Positions 56,285-64,000 of a stretch of 64,000 nt of DNA are shown one piece after another. A model generated the notes under the pieces. The model searched no databases and was not told the origin of the DNA. It saw nothing but the letters and a program-made list of their open reading frames with translations. A program made the position numbers and the translations under genes. Numbering within the stretch: position 1 is the first letter of the stretch; every line of letters starts with the position of its first letter. Source of the DNA: Mycobacterium sp. GA-2829 (lineage in GTDB: Bacteria; Actinomycetota; Actinomycetes; Mycobacteriales; Mycobacteriaceae); contig NZ_LQIT01000012.1 of NCBI RefSeq assembly GCF_001499965.1, positions 186,001 through 250,000 of the forward strand, in the 5' to 3' direction.

Positions 56285-58618
56285 ATGGTGTCGGATTTCG
56301 GCCGGGAACTGCTGTCGTGCGCGGTGGCCGGGGTCGGCGCCGACGAGCAGCCGCTGCGCCATGTCGCCGACCTGCCGCCGCGCACCGGGCGACCGGAATC
56401 CTGGCCGGAGTGGGCGCACCCAGATGTGGTGCAGGCGTTCATTGATCGGGGCGTCCGGACACCGTGGTCGCATCAGCGCGCTGCGGCCGATCTCGCCCAC
56501 GCCGGTAGGCACGTGGTGATCAGCACCGGCACCGCATCAGGCAAGTCACTGGCCTACCAGCTGCCGATCCTGTCGGCGATGGCGTCGGAGCGCCGTACGC
56601 GCGCACTGTATCTGTCGCCGACCAAGGCGCTGGGCCACGATCAGTTGCGCACTGCCCAGACGCTCACCGACGCCGTCCCCGCCCTGCACGACGTGGCGCC
56701 GTCGTCCTATGACGGCGACTCGCCCGCAGACGTCCGGCGTTTCGCGCGGGAGCGCTCCCGCTGGATCTTCTCCAACCCGGACATGATCCATCTGTCGCTG
56801 CTGCGCAACCACGCCCGCTGGGCGGTTTTCCTGCGCCACCTCAAGTACATCGTGGTCGACGAATGCCATTACTACCGCGGCATATTCGGGTCCAACGTGG
56901 CGTTGGTGCTGCGCCGGCTGCTGCGGCTGTGCGCGCGCTACTCGGCCGAACCCGGCGGTCCGACGGTGATCTTCGCCAGCGCGACGACGGCCTCCCCCGC
57001 CGAGACCGCGGCCGAGCTGATCGGGCAGACGGTCAGCGAGGTCACCGCGGACGGCTCACCGCAGGGCGCCCGCACCGTCGCACTGTGGGAGCCGGCGCTG
57101 CTGACCGAGCTGATCGGTGAGAACGGCGCTCCGGTACGGCGTTCGGCGGGTGCGGAGGCCGCGCGGGTGATGGCCGATCTGATCGCCGAGGGCGCCCGCA
57201 CGCTGACGTTCGTGCGGTCGCGACGCGGCGCGGAACTCACCGCGCTGGGCGCGCGGGCCCGCCTCGAGGATGTCGCCCCCGAGTTGGTCGAGCAGGTCGC
57301 CTCCTACCGCGCCGGGTACCTCGCCGAGGACCGCCGTGAACTCGAACGGGCACTGGCCGACGGGCGGTTGCGCGGTCTGGCGACGACGAACGCACTGGAA
57401 CTCGGCGTCGACATCGCGGGACTGGATGCGGTGGTGCTGGCCGGCTTTCCCGGTACGGTGACGTCGTTCTGGCAGCAGGCGGGTCGCTCTGGCCGGCGCG
57501 GTCAGGGGGCGCTGATCGTGCTCGTCGCCCGTGACGATCCGCTCGACACCTACCTGGTGCACCACCCGCACGCGCTGCTCGACCGCCCGATCGAGCGGGT
57601 GGTGATCGACCCGTCGAACCCGTATGTGCTTGGTCCGCAACTGCTGTGCGCCGCCACCGAGTTGCCGCTGACCGATGCCGAGGTGCGGATGTGGGATGCC
57701 GAAGCGGTGGCCGACTCGCTGGTCGACGACGGGCTGCTGCGCCGCAGGCCGCACGGGTACTTTCCCGTACCGGGGCTGGATCCCCATCCGGCGGTGGACA
57801 TCCGGGGGTCGATCGGCGGGCAGATCGCCATCCTCGAGGCGGACACCGGACGCATGCTCGGCAACGCCAACGCCGGGCAGGCCGCGTCGTCGGTGCATCC
57901 CGGCGCGGTGTATCTGCACCAGGGTGAGAGCTACGTCGTCGACTCGCTGTCGTTCGAGGACGGGGTCGCCTTCGTGCACGCCGAGGACCCGGGCTACACC
58001 ACATTCGCCCGGGAGATCACCGATATCGCGGTCACCGGACGGGGTGAACGGGAGACGTTCGGCCCGGTGACCGTCGGGCTGGTCCCGGTGTCGGTGTCCA
58101 ACACCGTCATCGGTTATCTGCGCCGCCAACTGACCGGTGAGGTCATCGATTTCGTTGAACTCGACATGCCGACCCGCACCCTGGACACCATGGCGGCCAT
58201 GTGCACGATCACTCCGGAAGCATTGCTGGACAACGGGATCGACCCATTGCGTTTCCCAGGGGCGCTGCACGCCGCCGAACACGCCGCGATCGGTCTGCTC
58301 CCACTGGTGGCCAGCTGCGACCGCGGTGACATCGGTGGGGTGTCCACCGCGGTGGGGCCGGAGGACGGACTGCCGACGATCTTCGTCTACGACGGCCACC
58401 CCGGCGGGGCGGGGTTCGCCGACCGCGGGTTCCGGCAGCTGCGCACCTGGTGGTCGGCGACCGCGGATGCGATCGAGGCGTGCGAATGTCCGAGCGGGTG
58501 TCCGTCATGTGTGCAGTCACCGAAGTGCGGTAACGGCAACGACCCGTTGGACAAGGCCGGCGCGGTGACGGTGCTGCGCCTCGTGTTGCGGGCGCTGGCG
58601 GATCGTCGCGATCGCTGA
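56285..58618 (+). CDS. DEAD/DEAH-box helicase with DUF1998 zinc domain (MrfA-like, Rv3649)
   Basis: A 777-aa superfamily 2 helicase. Walker A is TGTASGKS (81-88), motif II is VVDECHYYRG, and motif VI is QQAGRSGRRGQG. The C-terminal DUF1998 region ends with a four-Cys cluster in ECPSGCPSCVQSPKCG. This is the layout of Bacillus MrfA and yeast Hrq1-type helicases, which unwind DNA during repair of mitomycin-type crosslinks; the mycobacterial homologue Rv3649 has the same size. It should be a working 3'-5' helicase. The ATG at 56285 is followed at once by GTG 56288, also possible. Confidence 0.93.
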   Translation: MVSDFGRELLSCAVAGVGADEQPLRHVADLPPRTGRPESWPEWAHPDVVQAFIDRGVRTPWSHQRAAADLAHAGRHVVISTGTASGKSLAYQLPILSAMASERRTRALYLSPTKALGHDQLRTAQTLTDAVPALHDVAPSSYDGDSPADVRRFARERSRWIFSNPDMIHLSLLRNHARWAVFLRHLKYIVVDECHYYRGIFGSNVALVLRRLLRLCARYSAEPGGPTVIFASATTASPAETAAELIGQTVSEVTADGSPQGARTVALWEPALLTELIGENGAPVRRSAGAEAARVMADLIAEGARTLTFVRSRRGAELTALGARARLEDVAPELVEQVASYRAGYLAEDRRELERALADGRLRGLATTNALELGVDIAGLDAVVLAGFPGTVTSFWQQAGRSGRRGQGALIVLVARDDPLDTYLVHHPHALLDRPIERVVIDPSNPYVLGPQLLCAATELPLTDAEVRMWDAEAVADSLVDDGLLRRRPHGYFPVPGLDPHPAVDIRGSIGGQIAILEADTGRMLGNANAGQAASSVHPGAVYLHQGESYVVDSLSFEDGVAFVHAEDPGYTTFAREITDIAVTGRGERETFGPVTVGLVPVSVSNTVIGYLRRQLTGEVIDFVELDMPTRTLDTMAAMCTITPEALLDNGIDPLRFPGALHAAEHAAIGLLPLVASCDRGDIGGVSTAVGPEDGLPTIFVYDGHPGGAGFADRGFRQLRTWWSATADAIEACECPSGCPSCVQSPKCGNGNDPLDKAGAVTVLRLVLRALADRRDR

Positions 58619-58787
58619 GGGCGGACACGGGGAACCGACCGACCCCTCGACGGTCGACTCCTCCCACGTGATCACCGCGCGCCCAGACTCGGGCGTGGAA
58701 GCAAAATACCCCGTTGTGGCAGAGGCCGCCACTAAAACCGCGCTACCAGCGCAATCATGATCAACAGGGCGGCCGCGGCGCGACACG

Positions 58788-58793
58788 TAAAAT
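58788..58793 (+). promoter_or_regulatory. Candidate -10 box of a leaderless promoter for the Rv3651-like gene
   Basis: TAAAAT ends 7 nt before the ATG at 58801, a near-ideal -10 sequence. The remaining 182-bp gap upstream shows nothing else. Confidence 0.45.
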
Positions 58794-58800
58794 CGACGGA

Positions 58801-59835
58801 ATGAGCCACGACTGGCTGCTGGTGGAGACACTCGGTAGCGAGCCCGTCGTCGTCGCGCGGGGCGCCCATACCGAGCATATGGTCCCCATCAGGGCATTCC
58901 TGCGGCGCAACCCTCATCTGATGGCGGTGCAGACCGCGATCGCCGAGACCGTGCGCGCCGGTCAGGGGCTGTCGAGCATCACCCCCAAGAACGACCGCGT
59001 CATCCGCACCGAGGTGGTGCAGATGTCCGACGGGCGCATCCACGGTGTCCACGTGTGGATCGGGCCGCCGGACCTGGAGCCACCCGTGCGGCCGTTGCCC
59101 GGCCCCCTCAAATGGGACCTCGCGACGGGTATCGCGACGGCCACCCCGGAGTCGCTGGCGAACAGCGGGCGCGATCCGGAGGCCGAGGACACTCATGGCC
59201 GGGCGCTCGCCGAGGACCTGCCGATCCTCGACCTCAATCCGAGCGAGACCAAGGTGCTGTCGATGGCGATCCGGCCGGAGCCGGGTCAGACCTACTGCAG
59301 CACGTGGGACGTCACCGATCATCGGGGCGAGCAGATCGCGGTCGGGTTCACCGCGCGGGCCCTGCTCGAGCCCGACGAACGCGGGGGTGAACGGCTGGTG
59401 TGCCGCGCGATGAACTGGCGTGCCGAACACGACGGGCCGGCCCAGCCGCCACCCGATCAACTGGCGCGCCGGATCCTCGACGGGCTGGCCCAGAACGGAA
59501 TCCATCGCGCGCTGGTCGACCTGGACACCTGGAAGCTGCTCAAGTGGCTCGATCCGCCCGCCCCGTTCTACGACTGGCGCGCCAACGAGGTCCACCCCGA
59601 CGACAGCGACCGTCTCACCCGCATGTTCGTCGAGCTCGCCCAGGCGGGGACGACGACGGTGCTCAGGTTGCGCACCGCCGACGGCGACTGGACGCCGGTG
59701 CACGTGGCGATCAACCGCATCGAACTCGAACCCGACACCTTCGCCGGGCTGGCGTCGCTGCGGCGGGCCACCGACGAGGAGGTCCGCGAGGCGGGCCTGT
59801 CGGTGGGCGTGGCGCAACAGGCGTCACCGGACTGA
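58801..59835 (+). CDS. GAF/PAS-like sensor domain protein (Rv3651-like)
   Basis: A 344-aa soluble protein. The M. tuberculosis homologue Rv3651 was shown by structure to hold GAF- and PAS-like domains without an attached enzyme, suggesting a ligand-sensing partner of unknown pathway. Here the N-terminal part (MSHDWLLVETLGSEPVVVA) and the PAS-like C-terminal part (FYDWRANEVHPDDSDRLTRMF) are recognisable. No output domain or membrane span. It is convergent with the Tad locus, overlapping the last pseudopilin gene by 12 nt. Confidence 0.88.
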   Translation: MSHDWLLVETLGSEPVVVARGAHTEHMVPIRAFLRRNPHLMAVQTAIAETVRAGQGLSSITPKNDRVIRTEVVQMSDGRIHGVHVWIGPPDLEPPVRPLPGPLKWDLATGIATATPESLANSGRDPEAEDTHGRALAEDLPILDLNPSETKVLSMAIRPEPGQTYCSTWDVTDHRGEQIAVGFTARALLEPDERGGERLVCRAMNWRAEHDGPAQPPPDQLARRILDGLAQNGIHRALVDLDTWKLLKWLDPPAPFYDWRANEVHPDDSDRLTRMFVELAQAGTTTVLRLRTADGDWTPVHVAINRIELEPDTFAGLASLRRATDEEVREAGLSVGVAQQASPD

Positions 59836-60174
59836 CACCGGTCCGGCGCGGGCGCCCGCACGCGCGTACCCGAACCGCCAGGCGCCGAGCCCCGGTGCGG
59901 CCTCGACGGTGACGACCGCCTCCAAACCCTCGACCGTGCAGTCGGCGACCGCGGTACGCATCGCCCGCGCCACCGAAGCAGCCTGCGCACAGGCGGATTC
60001 GGCGCCGTCGGCGACCCGGTTCGCCGCGGCCAGTGCGGCGAGGTCGGCGGCGGCCTGCGCCCGGTGGCGCGCGACGACCACCGCGCCCACCTGCACCATG
60101 CCACCGGTGACGACGAGCAGCACCGCGATGGCGGCGACCGCAGTGAGTGTGGCCGCGCCGTGGTCATCGGACAC
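59824..60174 (-). CDS. TadE/TadG-like pseudopilin, Rv3654c-like
   Basis: A 116-aa protein with a single N-terminal membrane segment (about 8-30) right after a short leader (MSDDHG), like a class III pilin or TadG-type minor pilin. The residue five after the presumed cleavage site (G then AATLT) is Thr, not the usual Glu. The rest is an Ala-rich helix and two Cys (CAQ, DCTVEG). The M. tuberculosis homologue Rv3654c has been reported as a secreted factor acting on macrophage apoptosis. The GTG at 60174 overlaps the TadE-like gene by 11 nt. Confidence 0.82.
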   Translation of the reverse strand: MSDDHGAATLTAVAAIAVLLVVTGGMVQVGAVVVARHRAQAAADLAALAAANRVADGAESACAQAASVARAMRTAVADCTVEGLEAVVTVEAAPGLGAWRFGYARAGARAGPVSVR

Positions 60175-60496
60175 CGGGTTCGGTCGCGGCGACTGCCTGC
60201 GCGGTGATCGTGACGCCGAACAGCAGTGCCGGTCTGCTGCTGACGCGCGCGACCACCACTCCCCCGTCGCGGGTGAGGTCGACCCGCGCGCCGTCGGGCG
60301 CGATCCGGGCGGCCACCCGTGTCGCGGACCCGTCGTCGCCGCGGGCGGCGAGCCGGGCCGCCTCCCGCGCGGCGTCGATGCAGCGCACCTGCGCACCGAC
60401 CGCCGACACGCCTGACACACACATGGCCAGAACGACCACCACCGCGGCGATCGCGAACGCGGCCTCGACCGTGGCGCCACCGGCATCGTCACTCAG
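60164..60496 (-). CDS. TadE-like minor pilin, Rv3655c-like
   Basis: About 110 aa. A short leader (SDDAGG) precedes ATVEAAFAIAAVVVVLAM, a pilin-like N-terminus with Glu5 after the G/A cleavage site. The conserved CIDAAREAARLAARGD block is typical of TadE proteins. No ATG, GTG or TTG is available at the expected place; CTG at 60496, overlapping the TGA of the Flp gene, is the best start, so translation may depend on coupling. Rv3655c is the homologue, reported as a secreted effector. Confidence 0.78.
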   Translation of the reverse strand: MSDDAGGATVEAAFAIAAVVVVLAMCVSGVSAVGAQVRCIDAAREAARLAARGDDGSATRVAARIAPDGARVDLTRDGGVVVARVSSRPALLFGVTITAQAVAATEPGVR

Positions 60497-60699
60497 ACAC
60501 TGGTGTTGAGCGCGCGGCTGATGATGTTGGTCAGTGCGCTGACGATGGAGTCGCCGGTGACCACGGTGTAGAGGATGGCGCCGAACGCCGCCGCGGCGAT
60601 GGTGCCGATCGCGTATTCGACCGTCGACATCCCCGTCTCGTCGACCGCCAGCAGCGTCAGACGCGCCTTGATCTCGGCCAGCATCGGTTCCAGTGCCAT
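60493..60699 (-). CDS. flp: Flp-type pilin subunit (DUF4244), Rv3656c-like
   Basis: A 68-aa small pilin. The leader ends in DETG, followed by MSTVEYAIGTIAAAAFGAILY: the Glu at +5 and the hydrophobic helix are hallmarks of Flp/type IVb pilins, so prepilin peptidase cleavage is expected after Gly. The ribosome binding site GGAGGG lies a few nt before the ATG at 60699. It is the likely major subunit of the structure made by this locus. It sits 48 bp after tadC. Confidence 0.88.
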   Translation of the reverse strand: MALEPMLAEIKARLTLLAVDETGMSTVEYAIGTIAAAAFGAILYTVVTGDSIVSALTNIISRALNTSV

Positions 60700-60747
60700 C
60701 GTGCCCTCCCTTACTCCCGTCCGCGGACCGTCCGCGCACGCGTGTTC

Positions 60748-61323
60748 TCACCACAACCCCGCCTGCAGGACGTCACCGGCGAGCCCCGCGACCACCGGCA
60801 CGATGCCCAGACACAGGAATGCCGGCAGATAGCAGACCCCCAGCGGCGCGGCGATCAGCACACCCGCCCGTTCGGCGGTGCTGCGCGCGGCATCGGCTGC
60901 ATCGCTTCGGGATTCGTTCGCCAGTTCCGCGACGCCGTGCGCCAACGCGGTTCCCGACTCCGCCGACCGGCGGGCCAGGCGCAGCAGGGCGCGGGCGTGT
61001 TCGTCGAGCGGCGGACCGGGGTCCGACCAGGCCGTGGCAGCGTCGGCGCCGAGGGCCAGCATGTCGGCCGCCCTGGCGAGAACGCGGGCGAGGCCTGCCG
61101 GTGCGGATCCCGCCGCGGCGGCCGCCGCAGCCGACACCGCCATTCCCGACGACAGACATGCCGCGAACACGTCGAACGTCGACGCCGCCGCCAGCGGATC
61201 GGCCGAGGACCGCTCGACCGCACCGGTGCTGCTACTCCCCGGCCGCATCGTCCGTAGGCGGACGCCGCCGTCGCGTCCCGCGAGCAGCATCGCCACCGCG
61301 AGCAGCACCGCCGCCGCGCTCAC
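60748..61323 (-). CDS. TadC-like inner-membrane platform protein, Rv3657c-like
   Basis: A 191-aa membrane protein with an N-terminal span, a GspF/TadC-like helical domain (FDVFAACLSSGMAVSAA and ESGTALAHGVAELANE) and a C-terminal span (APLGVCYLPAFLCLGIVPVV). With TadB it forms the inner-membrane platform of the Tad pilus machine. It is shorter than proteobacterial TadC, as in other mycobacteria. The GTG at 61323 overlaps tadB by 4 nt. Confidence 0.87.
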   Translation of the reverse strand: MSAAAVLLAVAMLLAGRDGGVRLRTMRPGSSSTGAVERSSADPLAAASTFDVFAACLSSGMAVSAAAAAAAGSAPAGLARVLARAADMLALGADAATAWSDPGPPLDEHARALLRLARRSAESGTALAHGVAELANESRSDAADAARSTAERAGVLIAAPLGVCYLPAFLCLGIVPVVAGLAGDVLQAGLW

Positions 61324-62108
61324 GTGGTCACCCCCGCCGTGATGCGGTCCGACCACAGCAGCCCGGCGCAGGACAGGGTCACCCCGACCAGAAGCAGCCA
61401 TTCGCCCGCGCCTGTGCCGCACAGGAACCGCACCGGATCCGCACCGATGAGTTGCCCGAGCCCGATACCCAGCACCGGCAGACCCGCCAGCACGGCGGCG
61501 GTGGCCCGCGCCCCCGCCATCCCCGCGTGCACCCGCGACGAAAATCGTTGCCGCTCTGCGATATCGCGCTGCGCGGTCTGCATCAGCGTCGCGATCGACA
61601 GCCCGTGGGTCTGAGCCAGCTGCCAACACACCGCGATGCGGTCCCAGTGCGGCGCGAGCGGCGACGTGGGCGCGGTGTCGCGCAGACCGGCCGCGACATC
61701 GGCGCCCAATCGCGCGCGGGCGGCCACCGCGTGCAGCGCACCGGCGACCGGCTCGTCGGTCTCCGCGGCCGCGGCCTCGAACGCGGTGACCGGGTGCGCG
61801 CCCACCCGCAGTTCGCCGACCAACACCTCCAACGCCGACTGCAGGGCGTCGGCCTCCCGGTCGCGCTGCCGCACCGCACGCCGGTGCCGCCACCGCAGCG
61901 CGGCGGTGCCCCCTGCCACGCATGCCGCCAGCACCACACCGGCCGTCGCCACCGACCACAGCGCCACCGCCGACACCGCGATGAGAACCACCAAGGCTCG
62001 CTTCGTCCCACCGCCCGCGGTGCGGGCAATCGGTGGCCGCAGCCGCCGGCCGACGTCGACGGGGTCGAGCAGCACCGCCAGCGCGAGGGCGAGCGCGGCG
62101 GCGCTCAT
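61320..62108 (-). CDS. TadB-like inner-membrane platform protein, Rv3658c-like
   Basis: A 262-aa membrane protein. After two N-terminal spans (about 30-70) comes a T2SS-F-type domain (DALQSALEVLVGELRVGAHPVTAFEAA, then the HWDRIAVCWQLAQTHGLSI block), and C-terminal spans from GARATAAVLAGLPVLGI. The ATG at 62108 overlaps the tadA stop by 4 nt. Its length matches Rv3658c. It works with TadC to couple the motor to pilus assembly. Confidence 0.87.
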   Translation of the reverse strand: MSAAALALALAVLLDPVDVGRRLRPPIARTAGGGTKRALVVLIAVSAVALWSVATAGVVLAACVAGGTAALRWRHRRAVRQRDREADALQSALEVLVGELRVGAHPVTAFEAAAAETDEPVAGALHAVAARARLGADVAAGLRDTAPTSPLAPHWDRIAVCWQLAQTHGLSIATLMQTAQRDIAERQRFSSRVHAGMAGARATAAVLAGLPVLGIGLGQLIGADPVRFLCGTGAGEWLLLVGVTLSCAGLLWSDRITAGVTT

Positions 62109-63271
62109 GTCGCCCGCCGGGAGCTGACGAGGCGTTCCAGATCCGCGGCGCCGTCGGCCATCCCGCTGCCGTACCGCCACACCGGAACCACGCGGACCCG
62201 ACCGTCGTCGTGCGGACGGAGCACCGCGATCTCGGTGAGCCGGCGCACCCCGGCGCTGTCCCGCGCGACGTGCAGCAGCACCTGCACCGCGGCCGCGAGC
62301 TGGCTGTGCAGCGCCGGGCCGGTGAGCCCGCCGACCGCGCCCAGCGCCTCCATCCGCGCGGGCACCTCGGCGGGATTGTTCGCGTGCACGGTGCCCGCTC
62401 CGCCGTCGTGGCCGGTGTTGAGCGCGGCCAGCAGGTCGACGACCTCCGCGCCGCGGACCTCCCCGACGACGATCCGGTCCGGCCGCATCCGCAGCGCTTG
62501 ACGCACCAGATCGCGAACGGTCACCTCACCGGCGCCCTCGACGTTCGCGGCGCGGGCGATGAGTTTGACGACGTGGGGATGCTGCGGCGCCAGTTCGGCG
62601 GCGTCCTCGACGCAGATGATCCGCTCGTGGGCGGGCACCGCGCCCAACGCCGCGGCCAGCAGCGTCGTCTTACCCGCACCGGTGCCACCGCTGACCAGGA
62701 ACGCCAACCGTGCCGCGATGATGTCGCGCAGCAGCGGATCGGCCTCGGCCACGATCGTCCCCGCGGCGGTGAGCGCGGCCAGATCCTGACGCGCCGGGCG
62801 CAACACGCGCAGGGACAGGCAGGTGCCGCCGGCCGCGACGGGCGGGAGCACGGCGTGCAGCCGGACGGTGAACTCTCCGGTGCCCAGCCCGTGCAGATGC
62901 CCGTCGACCCAGGGTTGGGCCTCGTCGAGACGCCGCCCGGCGGCCAGCGCCAACCGCTGCGCCAACCGGCGCACGGCCGACTCGTCGGCGAACCGGACCT
63001 CGGTGCGGCGCAGACCGCCACCGTCGTCGACCCACACCGCATCCGGCGCGGTGACCAGCACGTCAGTGGTTCCGTCCGCGCACAGCAGCAGGTCGAGTGG
63101 TCCGGCGCCGGTCAGCTCCGTCTGCAGGGCCCGCAGGTTGGTGAGCACCTCGGTGTCGCCGAGCACGCCGCCCGATTCGGCGCGGATGGCCGCCGCGACG
63201 ACCGCGGGCTGCAGGGGCGCGGCCTCGGCGGCCAGGCGTTCCCGAACGCGGTCGATCAACGACGCGGTCAT
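62105..63271 (-). CDS. tadA: TadA-type secretion ATPase (VirB11/GspE family), Rv3659c-like
   Basis: A 388-aa hexameric motor ATPase powering Flp pilus assembly or secretion. Walker A is GGTGAGKTT, the Asp box IICVEDAAEL, Walker B MRPDRIVVGEVRG, and the His box GTVHANNP. All are intact. There is no zinc-binding tetra-Cys motif, as usual for the TadA subgroup. The ATG at 63271 overlaps the CpaE-like gene by 4 nt. It is the only ATPase motor of the locus in this window. Confidence 0.93.
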   Translation of the reverse strand: MTASLIDRVRERLAAEAAPLQPAVVAAAIRAESGGVLGDTEVLTNLRALQTELTGAGPLDLLLCADGTTDVLVTAPDAVWVDDGGGLRRTEVRFADESAVRRLAQRLALAAGRRLDEAQPWVDGHLHGLGTGEFTVRLHAVLPPVAAGGTCLSLRVLRPARQDLAALTAAGTIVAEADPLLRDIIAARLAFLVSGGTGAGKTTLLAAALGAVPAHERIICVEDAAELAPQHPHVVKLIARAANVEGAGEVTVRDLVRQALRMRPDRIVVGEVRGAEVVDLLAALNTGHDGGAGTVHANNPAEVPARMEALGAVGGLTGPALHSQLAAAVQVLLHVARDSAGVRRLTEIAVLRPHDDGRVRVVPVWRYGSGMADGAADLERLVSSRRAT

Positions 63272-64000
63272 GCCGCCACCTCCGCGGGGTGGCGCTGCAG
63301 CACCGTCAACACGCGGTGCGCGGCGGCGGCCAACGGCGACCGCCGCGGAAGTTTCAACCCGCCCCGTTCGAGCGCCTCGGCGAGCCCGGGTTGCGGGCGC
63401 ATCGCGGCCAGCAGTGGCAGCCCGACCGCGGCCGCGACTTCGGACGCGCGCAAACCGCCCGGCGCCGGCCCGCGAACAACCAGACCGACGTTCGGGTTGA
63501 CCGCCGAGACCCAGGACGCCATCGCGCTCGCCGCCGCACAGGCGCGGACCTCGGCGGTGACGACGACGACCACCAGATCGGCCGCGTCGAGTGCGGACTC
63601 CGCCGCCGGCGTTGATCGGCGCGGCATGTCGCACACCACCGTCGCGCCCCCGCGGCTGCCCGCGGCCACCACCGATGTCAGGGCGGCCGGGTCGATCTCC
63701 CCGCCGCCGCGACCGTTGGCCAGCAGCGTCACCCCGGCGCGGCTGGGCAGCGACTTTTGCAGCGCCTGATAGCCGATCCGCCCACCGCCGAGCGCGAGAT
63801 CCGGCCAGCGCAACCCGGGCGTGGTCTCGGCGCCGACCAGCAGGTCGAGGCCGCCGCTCCATGGATCGACATCGACGAGTAGCGGTTCGGTGGCGCTCAA
63901 CGCGAGGGCGGCGGCGAAGACCGATGCACCCGCACCCCCACGACCGGCGACGACGGCGGCGACCGGCCCCCGGTGGGCGTTGTCGCGCACGGTGTCGGCC
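63268..64000 (-). CDS. ssd: CpaE/Ssd-like MinD-family ATPase, N-terminus beyond the edge (Rv3660c-like)
   Basis: At least 244 residues; the frame stays open to the right edge, and Rv3660c is about 350 aa, so the first part, expected to be a receiver-like domain, is missing. The visible part is a deviant MinD/ParA domain: the P-loop reads VAGRGGAGASVFA without the usual Lys-Thr, then LLVDVDPWSGGLDLLVG and VVCDMPRRS. Rv3660c (Ssd) is described as a septum-site-related regulator, and in Tad loci this protein (TadZ/CpaE) places the machine at the pole. A GTG at 63990 is a possible internal start. Confidence 0.88.
   Translation of the reverse strand, partial: ADTVRDNAHRGPVAAVVAGRGGAGASVFAAALALSATEPLLVDVDPWSGGLDLLVGAETTPGLRWPDLALGGGRIGYQALQKSLPSRAGVTLLANGRGGGEIDPAALTSVVAAGSRGGATVVCDMPRRSTPAAESALDAADLVVVVVTAEVRACAAASAMASWVSAVNPNVGLVVRGPAPGGLRASEVAAAVGLPLLAAMRPQPGLAEALERGGLKLPRRSPLAAAAHRVLTVLQRHPAEVAA

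Overview
The window is a stretch of a very GC-rich actinobacterial chromosome. Many starts are GTG, neighbouring genes commonly overlap by 4 bp, and several start codons have a TANNNT box 6-7 nt upstream, as expected for leaderless mycobacterial transcripts. Gene content and order follow the Mycobacterium tuberculosis Rv3591c-Rv3660c interval closely: mhuD, lpqF, clpC1, lsr2, lysS, coaX, panC, the fol genes, ftsH, ephA, lpqG, hpt, tilS, ppa, holB, a cyclase, topA, cspA, a helicase and the Tad-like locus. Several M. tuberculosis-specific loci are absent (panD, the espACD region, PE/PPE genes) and accessory genes are present (allantoin catabolism, a Pls-type NRPS-like synthetase, a large ESX-associated protein). 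A rapidly growing, environmental Mycolicibacterium-type mycobacterium is the best guess. No IS element, prophage, rRNA or CRISPR array is visible.

Layout. 1-2.7 kb: cut-off hydrolase, heme-degrading mhuD, lipoprotein lpqF and a histidine phosphatase. 2.7-3.85 kb: cobalt transporter cbtBA under a cobalamin riboswitch. 3.9-8.75 kb: clpC1, lsr2 and lysS on the minus strand, with hairpin terminators after clpC1 and lsr2. 8.8-10.1 kb: a D-serine-dehydratase-like gene. 10.1-19.4 kb: a minus-strand run ftsH-folE-folP-folB-folK-DUF3180-DUF6779-like-DUF2520-panC-coaX, mostly overlapping or tightly spaced, covering folate and pantothenate/CoA synthesis; panD is reduced to a 10-codon remnant between panC and coaX.

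19.6-28.1 kb: ephA, an LLM flavin oxidoreductase, a zinc alcohol dehydrogenase and lpqG on the plus strand; hpt, tilS, a metalloprotease and a PBP4-type carboxypeptidase on the minus strand; then ppa. 28.2-33.7 kb: a plus-strand run of an OHCU-decarboxylase-like protein, allantoicase, metallophosphoesterase, a degenerate ABC ATPase and a YhgE/Pip membrane protein. 33.7-35.3 kb: a small unknown gene and a TerC/Alx protein preceded by a yybP-ykoY (manganese) riboswitch. 35.4-44.7 kb: a tightly packed run of a 1310-aa Pls/PosA-type synthetase, an M1 aminopeptidase, a flippase-like membrane protein, GalE and a GT-C-like membrane protein.

44.7-49 kb: a large EspA/EspE-like protein coupled to a lipoprotein, with lower-GC sequence than the surroundings, then a carboxymuconolactone-decarboxylase-like protein and an alpha/beta hydrolase. 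49.1-56 kb: tRNA-Thr(CGT), holB, a membrane adenylate cyclase, topA, a small conserved gene and cspA. 56.3-59.8 kb: an MrfA-like helicase and an Rv3651-like sensor protein. 59.8-64 kb: a minus-strand Tad/Flp secretion locus (CpaE-like, TadA, TadB, TadC, Flp pilin, two TadE/G-like pseudopilins) that runs off the right edge.

The points most worth a second look are the Pls-type synthetase coupled to an M1 aminopeptidase, the panD deletion scar, the ESX-like protein/lipoprotein module with a leaderless mini-ORF, the degenerate ATPase coupled to YhgE, and the OHCU-decarboxylase homologue lacking its usual catalytic His.
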